In this document: positions 1-5,968 of the stretch, one piece after another
How positions within the stretch are numbered: position 1 is the first letter of the stretch
Layout of the letters: each line of letters begins with the position of its first letter
NCBI GenBank assembly: GCA_027021095.1
Contig: JALUUZ010000176.1
Span: 1 to 13,063 of the forward strand
DNA length: 13,063 nt
Direction: 5' to 3'
DNA from: Gammaproteobacteria bacterium
Lineage (GTDB): Bacteria; Pseudomonadota; Gammaproteobacteria; SZUA-21
Translations under genes and position numbers: made by a program
The notes under the pieces: model-generated
Told to the model about the DNA's origin: nothing
The model's database searches: none
The model's input: only the letters and a program-made list of their open reading frames with translations

Positions 1-1491
1 CATCAAATCTATCATCGTTGGCACGACATCGGCAAGCACACCATTGCTCGCGAGCCTGACATCGGCACCGACGCAGATAAAGGGCACAGGATTCAGTGTG
101 TGTGCAGTATGCGCCTGGCCGGTATCGTCGCCGAGCATCTTTTCTGCATTACCGTGATCGGCGGTAATCAACCAGGTGCCGCCGGTTTTCTGTATCGCCT
201 GGTAAACCCTGCCAAGACACTGATCCAGGGCCTCGATCGCCTTGACGGTTGCGGCAAAATTACCGGTATGCCCGACCATGTCGGGATTTGCGTAGTTACT
301 GATGATCACATCATACTTGCGCGACTCGATTGCCTCGACCAGCCTGTCGGTCATTTCAAACGCGCTCATTTCCGGTTTCAGGTCATAGGTGGACACCGAC
401 GGCGATGGAATCAGTATCCGGTCCTCACCATCGAAAGGCTCCTCCTCTCCACCATTGAAGAAAAAGGTCACATGCGCATACTTTTCGGTCTCGGCTATCC
501 GCAGCTGGTGCATGCCGAGTTTCGACAGGTACTTACCGAACACATTGTTCATCGGCTCCGGTGGAAACGCGACCGGGATATTGAAGTCGTTGCTGTACTC
601 TGTCAGGCTGACGAACGCCGCCAGCTTTGGCCGGACTTCGCATTCGAAACCATCGAAATCCGGCTCGATAAAAGGCCGGGTGATTTCCCGCGCCCGGTCC
701 GAACGGTAGTTCATAAACACGATCACATCGCCGTCCTGCATCCTGACCGGTTCGCCGCCATCGGCAACGATTGCGGTCGCCTGCACGAACTCATCCGTCT
801 CACTGCGCTCATAGGCCATCGCCAGCCCGGTTTCCGCGTCGGGCGCCGTGTAGTCCGCCTTACCCTGGGTAATCACGTCGTAACAGGACTTGACCCGGGC
901 CCATCGCCGGTCACGATCCATCGCATAGTAGCGGCCGATGATCGACGCGAAACGGCCTTTACCCAGTGCGGTAAACTTGTCTTCCATCATCCGGATCGAT
1001 GTCAGCGCACTCTTAGGCGGGGTATCGCGGCCATCGAGAAACGCATGCAGGTAGAGTTTTTCCACGCCGCGTTCAGCCGCCAGCTGCACCATCGCATGAA
1101 TATGCTCTTCGTGGCTGTGAACGCCGCCGGGAGACAGCAGGCCCATGACATGAACCGCCTTACCCTGCTCGAGTGCCTGATCGACAGCGCCGGTCAGCGT
1201 GGTATTGATAAAAAATGAGCCGGTCTTGATCGCCCGGCTCACCCTGGTGAATTCCTGGTAGACGACGCGCCCGGCCCCGAGGTTCAGATGCCCGACTTCG
1301 GAATTCCCCATCTGGTCGCTGGGCAGGCCGACGGCTGCACCGGATGTCTGAATCAATGTATGGGAATGCCGCTGCCAGAGATGGTCCCAGTTCGGCTTGC
1401 GTGCCTGTAGAATTGCGTTGTGATCTTCATTTTCACTGTAACCCCAGCCATCAAGAACTGTCAATACATAAGGGCCTGTGCTATCTGACAT
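1..1491 (-). CDS. gpmI: 2,3-bisphosphoglycerate-independent phosphoglycerate mutase, 3' end cut off by the window
   Basis: Interconverts 3- and 2-phosphoglycerate in glycolysis/gluconeogenesis; a cytoplasmic, metal-dependent (usually Mn) enzyme of the alkaline-phosphatase superfamily. Translating the minus strand from the ATG at 1491-1489 gives 497 codons with no stop. The family is about 510-515 residues, so only some 15 C-terminal residues are missing. Visible landmarks are the N-terminal metal-binding VLDGWGY (Asp14), the phosphoserine loop MGNSEVGHLNLGAGR (catalytic Ser64) and, near the C-terminus, ITADHGNAE followed by AHTAHT, which supplies metal ligands. The last visible residues, VVPTMIDLM, match the usual C-terminal helix. 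No strong Shine-Dalgarno sequence precedes the start; a GGA lies too far upstream to decide it. The gene diverges from the arsR-like gene across 272 bp. In E. coli the homologue (gpmM) also lies close to yibN and secB. Identification is by recalled family motifs and is secure. Confidence 0.97.
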   Translation of the reverse strand, partial: MSDSTGPYVLTVLDGWGYSENEDHNAILQARKPNWDHLWQRHSHTLIQTSGAAVGLPSDQMGNSEVGHLNLGAGRVVYQEFTRVSRAIKTGSFFINTTLTGAVDQALEQGKAVHVMGLLSPGGVHSHEEHIHAMVQLAAERGVEKLYLHAFLDGRDTPPKSALTSIRMMEDKFTALGKGRFASIIGRYYAMDRDRRWARVKSCYDVITQGKADYTAPDAETGLAMAYERSETDEFVQATAIVADGGEPVRMQDGDVIVFMNYRSDRAREITRPFIEPDFDGFECEVRPKLAAFVSLTEYSNDFNIPVAFPPEPMNNVFGKYLSKLGMHQLRIAETEKYAHVTFFFNGGEEEPFDGEDRILIPSPSVSTYDLKPEMSAFEMTDRLVEAIESRKYDVIISNYANPDMVGHTGNFAATVKAIEALDQCLGRVYQAIQKTGGTWLITADHGNAEKMLGDDTGQAHTAHTLNPVPFICVGADVRLASNGVLADVVPTMIDLM

Positions 1492-1550
1492 TTTTTCAAT
1501 ATTTTCCGTTACTTATCTGAGCCGAAACAACGATCTTCATACCTTCGCCT

Positions 1551-1597
1551 TTAGACAAAGTCTAACTTATTTTGTGGCTAATAGCGAATTTACGCTA
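1551..1597. promoter_or_regulatory. Two short inverted repeats in the gpmI-arsR divergent intergenic region
   Basis: The AT-rich gap 1492-1763 contains two perfect small palindromes on the gpmI side: TTAGAC-AAA-GTCTAA at 1551-1565 and TAGCG-AATTTA-CGCTA at 1582-1597. Both lie where the gpmI promoter would be expected, so they could be operators. Neither has the sequence of the larger palindrome in front of arsR. I could not pick out a convincing -35/-10 pair for gpmI. Short arms in AT-rich DNA can arise by chance, so the regulatory role is a guess. Confidence 0.25.
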
Positions 1598-1658
1598 AAA
1601 ACACTATTTTAGTACCGTATTTACCGCAAAATAAATGCGTGCCGCTGTAAATAAAAGC

Positions 1659-1685
1659 TTCACAAACACAACATTATTGTATAAT
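1659..1685 (+). promoter_or_regulatory. Probable sigma-70 promoter of the arsR-family gene
   Basis: A consensus -10 hexamer TATAAT lies at 1680-1685, with TTCACA (5 of 6 to TTGACA) at 1659-1664. The 15-bp spacer is shorter than the optimal 17. Transcription would start near 1692, giving a leader of about 70 nt before the ATG at 1764. A second, weaker -10 candidate (TATAAA, 1694-1699) lies just downstream. The right half of a perfect palindrome covers the -10, so repressor and polymerase would compete for it. Confidence 0.5.
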
Positions 1686-1688
1686 GTT
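1670..1688. promoter_or_regulatory. Perfect 8-3-8 palindrome, probable ArsR-family operator
   Basis: The sequence AACATTAT-TGT-ATAATGTT is a perfect inverted repeat with a 3-bp centre. ArsR/SmtB repressors bind AT-rich dyads that overlap the promoter of their own gene. This dyad lies 75 bp before the arsR start codon and overlaps the TATAAT box. The natural reading is negative autoregulation released when the sensor cysteines react. No other copy was seen in the window, including in front of the downstream rhodanese gene. Confidence 0.6.
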
Positions 1689-1699
1689 CCACTTATAAA

Positions 1700-1734
1700 G
1701 GGCAGCACCAATTACTCTAAATCCAACGCTGCCC
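1700..1734 (+). other. Stem-loop in the arsR leader
   Basis: GGGCAGC (1700-1706) and GCTGCCC (1728-1734) form a perfect 7-bp GC-rich stem with a 21-nt loop. It begins about 15 bases after the TATAAT box, so it would sit at or near the 5' end of the transcript. No U-tract follows, so it is not an intrinsic terminator. It could stabilise the mRNA end or affect leader folding; no function is shown. Confidence 0.35.
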
Positions 1735-1763
1735 CAACATCAAAGTGAAACAGGAATTAGTTA

Positions 1764-2084
1764 ATGAGTGTAACTGCCGAACTATTGATCACGCATGACG
1801 ATGATATAGACCGGGCCTCCCGTTCTTTGAAAGCAATGTCCCACCCGTTACGACTGAAAATCCTCTGTACGCTGGGTGACAGGGAAGTGAGTGTACAGGA
1901 TATCGTGGAATATGTCGGAACATCACAGAGCAATATCTCGCAGCACCTTGCAATTCTACGCGACAAGGGAATTCTGTCGTCGCGTAAAGACGCCAACAGG
2001 GTGTATTACCGGGTGGGGGATCCACGGACATTGCGCTTGATCGGGATGATGCGGGAAGTGTTCTGCTCTGCCGAGGAAAACTGA
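1764..2084 (+). CDS. ArsR/SmtB-family repressor resembling the persulfide sensors SqrR/BigR
   Basis: A 106-residue winged-helix DNA-binding protein. The recognition region is VGTSQSNISQHLAILRDKGI (about residues 51-70), followed by the wing (residues 72-83). The metal-binding ELCVCDL motif of arsenic and cadmium sensors is absent. Instead there are just two cysteines, C35 (in KILCTL) and C101 (in VFCSAEE), 66 residues apart. As I recall, that is the spacing of the reactive pair in SqrR (C41/C107) and BigR (C42/C108), which form a polysulfide bridge in response to reactive sulfur species. The start is supported by AGGA at 1752-1755, 8 nt before the ATG. The gene is divergent from gpmI, has a perfect palindrome over its own promoter, and is followed 198 bp later by rhodanese and thioredoxin genes, a context consistent with sulfur stress. 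ArsR-family membership is secure; the persulfide-sensing role is inference. A redox or metal sensor remains possible. Confidence 0.9.
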   Translation: MSVTAELLITHDDDIDRASRSLKAMSHPLRLKILCTLGDREVSVQDIVEYVGTSQSNISQHLAILRDKGILSSRKDANRVYYRVGDPRTLRLIGMMREVFCSAEEN

Positions 2085-2182
2085 GCAGCGACGGCCAGCC
2101 GCAACAGGGCGGATTGACCCTTTAAGTTACACCCGGCAACGGGGAAATTGCCTGTGCCGTCGAATAATGGTACAAAGCATCC

Positions 2183-2210
2183 TTGAATCGTCTTTTTTCA
2201 TCCCTATCTT
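2183..2210 (+). promoter_or_regulatory. Candidate promoter for the rhodanese-trx-secB-gpsA cluster
   Basis: TTGAAT at 2183-2188 and TATCTT at 2205-2210 are separated by 16 bp, each 4 of 6 to consensus. They lie in the 198-bp gap (2085-2282) between arsR and the rhodanese gene. A competing -10-like TACAAT (2264-2269) sits almost on the start codon but has no matching -35. No terminator was recognised behind arsR, so read-through from arsR is also possible. Confidence 0.3.
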
Positions 2211-2230
2211 TATGGCTTGAGAGCCTGAAT

Positions 2231-2256
2231 GCCCGTTCGGCAAAATGCCGCCGGGC
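2231..2256 (+). other. Stem-loop just upstream of the rhodanese start codon
   Basis: GCCCG-TT-CGGCA-AAA-TGCCG-C-CGGGC folds into a two-part GC-rich stem with a small asymmetric interior loop. It ends 26 nt before the rhodanese ATG at 2283. No U-run follows, so a termination role is unlikely. The start codon itself lacks a visible Shine-Dalgarno sequence, so leader structure could matter for translation. That is speculation from position only. Confidence 0.35.
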
Positions 2257-2282
2257 TTGCTACTACAATGGTTTAAAACACA

Positions 2283-2702
2283 ATGGAACTATCAGAATTC
2301 ATCGCTAAAAATCCTATTCTCAGCGGCATCTTCGTTGCCCTGATCGTGATGTGGATCATCCACGAGATCCAGCGTTACGGCAGGCGTTTCAACGAGGTCA
2401 GCCCGACCGAGGCCGTCAATTTGATCAACAAGGAAAAAGCCGTGGTGCTGGACGTGCGTCCGGAAGTCGAATACAAGAAAGGGCACCTGACCAACGCAAT
2501 CAATATCCCTTACCAAAGCCTTGGCAGCCAGGCGACGAAACTACAGAAATACAAGAACAAGCCGGTGATCGTGTATTGCAGGTCCGGCAACTTCTCTGCA
2601 CAGGCTTGCAAACAGCTCGAGAAAGAAGGTTTCGAGGCCTTGCATAATCTGCGCGGCGGTATCATGGCCTGGGAGCGCGACAATCTTATTCTGGTCAAGT
2701 AA
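2283..2702 (+). CDS. yibN: Membrane-anchored single-domain rhodanese (YibN family)
   Basis: A 139-residue sulfurtransferase-like protein. Residues 11-26 form one hydrophobic N-terminal segment (PILSGIFVALIVMWII), probably an inner-membrane anchor. Residues 36-139 are a rhodanese domain with LDVRPEVEYKKGHLTNAINIP and the active-site loop CRSGNFS. Cys99 is the expected persulfide carrier; Cys109 is a second cysteine nearby. Given the short, uncharged N-terminal stretch and the basic residues after the helix (HEIQRYGRR), the catalytic domain probably faces the cytoplasm. The homologue in E. coli, yibN, lies next to grxC-secB-gpsA, and here the gene likewise starts a trx-secB-gpsA cluster, with only 12 bp to the thioredoxin gene. 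No Shine-Dalgarno sequence precedes the ATG, but the next in-frame methionine (residue 23) would remove the anchor. The substrate is unknown. Confidence 0.93.
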   Translation: MELSEFIAKNPILSGIFVALIVMWIIHEIQRYGRRFNEVSPTEAVNLINKEKAVVLDVRPEVEYKKGHLTNAINIPYQSLGSQATKLQKYKNKPVIVYCRSGNFSAQACKQLEKEGFEALHNLRGGIMAWERDNLILVK

Positions 2703-2714
2703 ACCGGTCAACCA

Positions 2715-3146
2715 ATGGAAGCACTGCATATCGTCTGCCCCCACTGTGGTGGCATCAACAGAATACCCGCGGACAAAAACGCTGCGTCAGCCAATTGCGG
2801 CAAGTGTCACCAGCCACTGTTTACCGGGCAGGCCGTCGATGTCGACGGCACACAGTTTTCCAAGCACCTGCAGAAAAACGACATCCCGGTGATCGTCGAT
2901 TTCTGGGCAGACTGGTGCGGACCATGTAAAATACTTGGTCCAGTGATTACCCAGGCTGCGGCACAACTTGAACCGAGAGTCCGCTTTCTGAAAGTAAACA
3001 GTGACCAACACCAGGCGCTGGCGGGACAATATTCGATTCGTGGTATTCCCACCCTGATCCTGTTCAAGCACGGCAAGGAAATAGACCGCCAGTCGGGCGC
3101 AATGGACCTGCCCAGCCTGCGCCGCTGGATCGAAAATACGATATAG
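2715..3146 (+). CDS. trxC: Thioredoxin 2-type protein with N-terminal zinc-finger
   Basis: A 143-residue disulfide reductase of the TrxC (thioredoxin 2) type. Residues 8-31 carry two CxxC pairs, C8-P-H-C11 and C28-G-K-C31, the zinc-binding module that separates TrxC from TrxA. The thioredoxin fold follows from about residue 42, with the active site WCGPCK (Cys68/Cys71), the buried VDFWADW strand and the cis-proline RGIPT (Pro112). No signal peptide is present, so it acts in the cytoplasm; its partners are oxidised protein thiols, with electrons normally from thioredoxin reductase. It lies 12 bp after the rhodanese gene and 17 bp before secB, so co-transcription is likely. In E. coli this slot holds the glutaredoxin grxC. 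E. coli TrxC is OxyR-regulated; no such site was recognised here. Confidence 0.93.
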   Translation: MEALHIVCPHCGGINRIPADKNAASANCGKCHQPLFTGQAVDVDGTQFSKHLQKNDIPVIVDFWADWCGPCKILGPVITQAAAQLEPRVRFLKVNSDQHQALAGQYSIRGIPTLILFKHGKEIDRQSGAMDLPSLRRWIENTI

Positions 3147-3163
3147 AAGATAGAGAGAATTAT

Positions 3164-3640
3164 ATGAACGATACAGTTGAGACCAATGACACCGACCACG
3201 GGAACCAGACCATTTCGGTGCTGAAGATCTACCTCAAGGACTCGTCGTTCGAGTCGCCCAACACACCGGAAATCTTCAATGAGTCCGGTGAGCCGGAAAT
3301 CGAAGTCAGCCTGAGTTACGGCGGCCATCCGCTGGAGGCGGAAAACCTGCACGAGGTCGTCTTGTCGATCACCGTGACCGCGAAGATCGGGGACAAGACC
3401 ATGTACCTGGCTGAAGTGCACCAGGCCGGGGTTTTTGAAATGTGTGGTTTCGATCAGCCGCTGCTCGATGCCGCGCTCGGCATCTTCTGCCCGACACAAC
3501 TCTATCCCTATGCCAGGGAGGCACTGTCTGCGGCGATCTCAAAAGGCGGCTTTCCACCATTGCTGCTGGACCACCAGAATTTCGAGACCATCTATTCACA
3601 GTCGGTCAACGATGAAGCACAGGCCTCGACACAGCACTAG
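3164..3640 (+). CDS. secB: Protein-export chaperone SecB
   Basis: A 158-residue homotetrameric chaperone that keeps secretory preproteins unfolded and hands them to SecA at the Sec translocon. Family hallmarks are visible: IYLKDSSFESPNTPEIF near the N-terminus, EVVLSITVTAKIGDKTMYLAEVHQAG in the core sheet, then CPTQLYPYAREALSAAISKGGFPPL and a polar C-terminal tail. E. coli SecB is 155 residues, so this one is full length. The start has an AGAGAG Shine-Dalgarno-like element shortly upstream and follows the thioredoxin gene by 17 bp. The last codon and stop (CAC TAG) abut a dispersed repeat, whose other copy also follows a CAC TAG ending. The tail should therefore be checked against relatives for repeat-derived residues. 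Confidence 0.97.
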   Translation: MNDTVETNDTDHGNQTISVLKIYLKDSSFESPNTPEIFNESGEPEIEVSLSYGGHPLEAENLHEVVLSITVTAKIGDKTMYLAEVHQAGVFEMCGFDQPLLDAALGIFCPTQLYPYAREALSAAISKGGFPPLLLDHQNFETIYSQSVNDEAQASTQH

Positions 3641-3683
3641 CGCCCATTTCTCACCACCGTTCGTAGCGAGACGGCGCAAGGGT
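3641..3683 (+). repeat. Dispersed intergenic repeat, copy 1
   Basis: About 43 bp beginning right after the secB stop match 5969-6011 at a constant offset of 2328. Aligned without gaps over 50 positions (3641-3690), 42 agree; the central stretch CGTTCGTAGCGAGACGG is identical. Both copies are preceded by the same CACTAG, which provides the last codon and stop of the upstream gene. Similarity fades after about 3683, and this copy lacks the long palindrome seen at the other site, so it may be truncated or diverged. The remainder up to 3774 has no gene and no recognised signal. Confidence 0.8.
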
Positions 3684-3774
3684 ACAGTATGGACAAGCAA
3701 TACAGGCCTGCGAAACCCTGCCGACTCATCCGTGAACAGCTGCAGCATATTTTCCTGTGGCGCATGCGGCAGGC

Positions 3775-4794
3775 ATGACTGACGCCCCCTGCGACAGGAA
3801 CTCAAGTATCGGCATTGTCGGTGCAGGCTCATGGGGCACGGCACTGGCAATCCTGCTTGCCACCAACGGCACCCCGACGCACCTGTGGGGAAACAATACT
3901 GAAGACATAGAAACCATGCAGCTACAGCGCTGCAACCAGCGCTACCTGCCGGGTATCACGCTGCCGGACAAACTGCAGCCAACCACCGCGCTGACCGACC
4001 TGGCCGGCTGCGGGATCATCCTGTTGGCGGTCCCCAGTCATGCTTTTCACCAGGTCTTGGCCGAGGTCAGACAATGCCTGCCGGGAACCAGGTACCTGGC
4101 CTGGGCCACCAAAGGCTTTGAAGAACAGACCAGCCGGCTGCTGCACCAGGTCGTCGAACAGCTGTTTGGTGACACCATTGACTATGCAGTGCTGTCCGGA
4201 CCGACCTTCGCCCAGGAGGTCGCCCAGGGCTTGCCGACCGCGATGACCGTCGCCTCACGCTCACACGACTTTGCAGTCCGGCTGGCGAAACTGCTGCACA
4301 ACACGAACTTCCGCGCCTATACCAGCACCGATGTCATCGGTGTCGAGATCGGCGGCGCGGTCAAAAATGTACTCGCGATCGCCGCCGGTATTTCCGACGG
4401 ACTCGAGTTCGGCGCCAATGCACGGGCTGCGCTGATCACCCGGGGACTGGCCGAAATCATCCGCCTCGGCACACGGATGGGTGCAGAAAAGGAGACGTTC
4501 ATGGGGCTGGCCGGGCTTGGCGACCTGGTCCTGACATGCACCGACAACCTGTCACGCAACCGGCGCTTCGGCCTGGCGATCGCACAGAACAAGTCACATG
4601 CCCAAGCGCAAACCGAAATCGGCCAGGTGGTCGAAGGCATCAAGACCGCAAAGTCCGTCTACCAGATGTCGGTGACCTTGAGTGTCGATATGCCGATTAC
4701 CGAACAGGTCTACAAGATTCTGTACGACGGCAAGGACCCGAAAACCGCGGTCCAAAGCCTGTTCCGCCGAAACATCAAGGACGAGACTGCCTGA
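3775..4794 (+). CDS. gpsA: NAD(P)-dependent glycerol-3-phosphate dehydrogenase
   Basis: Reduces dihydroxyacetone phosphate to sn-glycerol 3-phosphate, the backbone for phospholipid synthesis, in the cytoplasm. From the ATG at 3775 it encodes 339 residues, the same length as E. coli GpsA. The N-terminal Rossmann dinucleotide loop is IGIVGAGSWGTALA (Gly16/18/21). Other landmarks are LSGPTFAQEVAQGLPTA, the catalytic-lysine segment GGAVKNVLAIAAG (Lys197), GLAGLGDLVLTC and SRNRRFG. A GTG in the same frame at 3757 would add six residues, but neither start has a convincing Shine-Dalgarno sequence; 3775 fits the family better. A 134-bp spacer containing the dispersed repeat separates it from secB, unlike the tighter spacing within the cluster. 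A hairpin at 4863-4888 ends the unit. Confidence 0.96.
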   Translation: MTDAPCDRNSSIGIVGAGSWGTALAILLATNGTPTHLWGNNTEDIETMQLQRCNQRYLPGITLPDKLQPTTALTDLAGCGIILLAVPSHAFHQVLAEVRQCLPGTRYLAWATKGFEEQTSRLLHQVVEQLFGDTIDYAVLSGPTFAQEVAQGLPTAMTVASRSHDFAVRLAKLLHNTNFRAYTSTDVIGVEIGGAVKNVLAIAAGISDGLEFGANARAALITRGLAEIIRLGTRMGAEKETFMGLAGLGDLVLTCTDNLSRNRRFGLAIAQNKSHAQAQTEIGQVVEGIKTAKSVYQMSVTLSVDMPITEQVYKILYDGKDPKTAVQSLFRRNIKDETA

Positions 4795-4862
4795 ACCCGC
4801 CCCAGTACCATGCACAATGCACTACAAAGCGAACAGGTACTGTATGCGGCGCATAAATCAAC

Positions 4863-4888
4863 GAACCCCTGCTTCACCAGCGGGGTTC
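4863..4888. terminator. Hairpin terminator between convergent gpsA and the DUF2934 gene
   Basis: GAACCCC-(T)-GCT pairs with AGC-GGGGTTC around a five-base loop, giving a 10-bp stem with one bulged base. It lies 69 nt after the gpsA stop and 62 nt before the stop of the minus-strand gene. On the plus strand it is followed by TTCAATC, a poor U-tract. The position between two convergent genes suggests a bidirectional terminator. The rest of 4795-4949 holds nothing else recognisable. Confidence 0.6.
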
Positions 4889-4949
4889 TTCAATCAAACT
4901 CAAAGATAAAGTGCGCATGCAACGCACTTCCCTGGAATGAAATCTCCGC

Positions 4950-5291
4950 TCAAGGGGCGATGCGAACCTGTTGATCTATCTGTGCTTCTGCCTGCAACCA
5001 GTTTTCGACCTCGTTGGATTGCCCGTTATTGATCGAATTATAATAAGCCGCCTCGGCAATCATCTTGATCCGCTGCTCCGGGGAAACGAGCATCGGTTGC
5101 TGCGTACCGGTTTCGCCGGTCTTAGTGCCAGTTTTCCCGGAACCGGCTGGTTTTGCGGTACTTTTTCTGGTCGCAGCAGGTTTCGCAGACTTGGCTGCTG
5201 TCTTCGTCGCCACTCCGGACTTGCTCGCCGCGCTTCTGCCGGTCTTTGCCGCACCGGCCGTTTTGCTTCCAGTTGTTTTCCTTTTTGCCAT
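4950..5291 (-). CDS. Lysine/alanine-rich basic protein with C-terminal DUF2934-like segment
   Basis: A 113-residue protein in two parts. Residues 1-65 are low complexity, rich in Lys, Ala, Thr, Ser and Gly (start MAKRKTTGSKTAGAAKTG), resembling histone H1/AlgP-like tails that bind nucleic acid non-specifically. Residues 69-106 contain PEQRIKMIAEAAYYNSINNG and NEVENWLQAEAQI, which fit the short DUF2934 helical pattern (R-I-x3-A-Y ... WLxAE). The molecular function of DUF2934 proteins is unknown to me. AGGAG lies 7 nt before the ATG, which fixes the start. The gene stands alone on the minus strand with its own good promoter at 5419-5392. DNA compaction or a stress-related nucleoid role is a guess from composition. 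Confidence 0.85.
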   Translation of the reverse strand: MAKRKTTGSKTAGAAKTGRSAASKSGVATKTAAKSAKPAATRKSTAKPAGSGKTGTKTGETGTQQPMLVSPEQRIKMIAEAAYYNSINNGQSNEVENWLQAEAQIDQQVRIAP

Positions 5292-5391
5292 ACGGGGACT
5301 CCTAAATAAATCTAAAGGTAATTCATGACGTTACAAAAATCACGGCCCAACTGGTTTTGTTAGTATTGGATAGACTTGGGTCACTACAAAA

Positions 5392-5419
5392 AGTATATAT
5401 TAAAATCGGTTTTTGTCAG
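5392..5419 (-). promoter_or_regulatory. Probable sigma-70 promoter of the DUF2934 gene
   Basis: Read on the minus strand, CTGACA (5419-5414, 5 of 6 to TTGACA) and TATACT (5397-5392, 5 of 6 to TATAAT) are separated by 16 bp. Transcription would begin near 5385, giving a leader of roughly 93 nt with AGGAG before the start. The gap 5292-5533 also holds a short GTGCT-GTC-AGCAC dyad at 5441-5453. A weak plus-strand -10 (TAAGAT, 5494-5499) there could serve the next gene. Confidence 0.5.
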
Positions 5420-5533
5420 CGGCCCCGCGAAAACCCCACCGTGCTGTCAGCACAGTTTGTAAGTATTTTTTCAGGCTGCACGGGCAAATATGGTAAGATA
5501 CCGGAAAATTCGCAGTAATGGAGAGTCGCTAAG

Positions 5534-5968
5534 ATGGCAAGTAAGGCAATCAGCTGGTCAGGTATCGGTATCCGGTTTTTGTTTGCGCTGGTACTGGTGT
5601 TGACGACCTACAATCCAACCGGCATGTCCTATGTCAGCTGGGTGTTCGATGAGTCCGGATTCAGGGTCGAAAAACTGTTCCTGGGCATAGTTCTGATCAT
5701 CGGCTGGGCGATTTTTGTTCGTGCTACGGCAAGGTCACTCGGAGTATGGGGCTTTTTGCTGACAACCGCTTTTTTTGGCACGTTTTTATGGCTGATCATT
5801 CACTATTTCAACATCAGCCTGACGAATGACAAGCTGCTGACCTGGCTCGGGCTGATCATCATGTCGGCGATACTGACCACGGGGATCAGCTGGTCACATA
5901 TCCGCCGCCGGCTGACAGGGCAGGTCGATGTCGACGAAGTCGAAGGTGGAGGACACGACGACCACTAG
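5534..5968 (+). CDS. Small four-helix inner-membrane protein, DUF6524-like
   Basis: A 144-residue protein with about four hydrophobic helices: near residues 11-26 (IRFLFALVLVLTTY), 47-62 (KLFLGIVLIIGWAIFV), 70-92 (LGVWGFLLTTAFFGTFLWLIIHY) and 102-118 (TWLGLIIMSAILTTGIS). A cytoplasmic-looking basic stretch (HIRRRLTG) and an acidic, glycine/histidine tail (VDVDEVEGGGHDDH) follow. The motif YNPTG...SYVSW after helix 1 and the overall layout match what I recall of the uncharacterised DUF6524 family; I assign no function. GGAGAG at 5520-5525, 8 nt before the ATG, supports the start. The final codon and stop (CAC TAG) abut copy 2 of the dispersed repeat, exactly as at secB. Confidence 0.85.
   Translation: MASKAISWSGIGIRFLFALVLVLTTYNPTGMSYVSWVFDESGFRVEKLFLGIVLIIGWAIFVRATARSLGVWGFLLTTAFFGTFLWLIIHYFNISLTNDKLLTWLGLIIMSAILTTGISWSHIRRRLTGQVDVDEVEGGGHDDH

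Noticed and set aside
100..1218. A 372-codon open frame on the plus strand
   Set aside because: It is antisense to gpmI, whose minus-strand translation carries every expected catalytic motif; the plus frame has no recognisable domain and reflects codon bias.
2807..3499. A 230-codon minus-strand frame across trxC and secB
   Set aside because: Both plus-strand genes are unambiguous in family motifs; the frame has no domain of its own.
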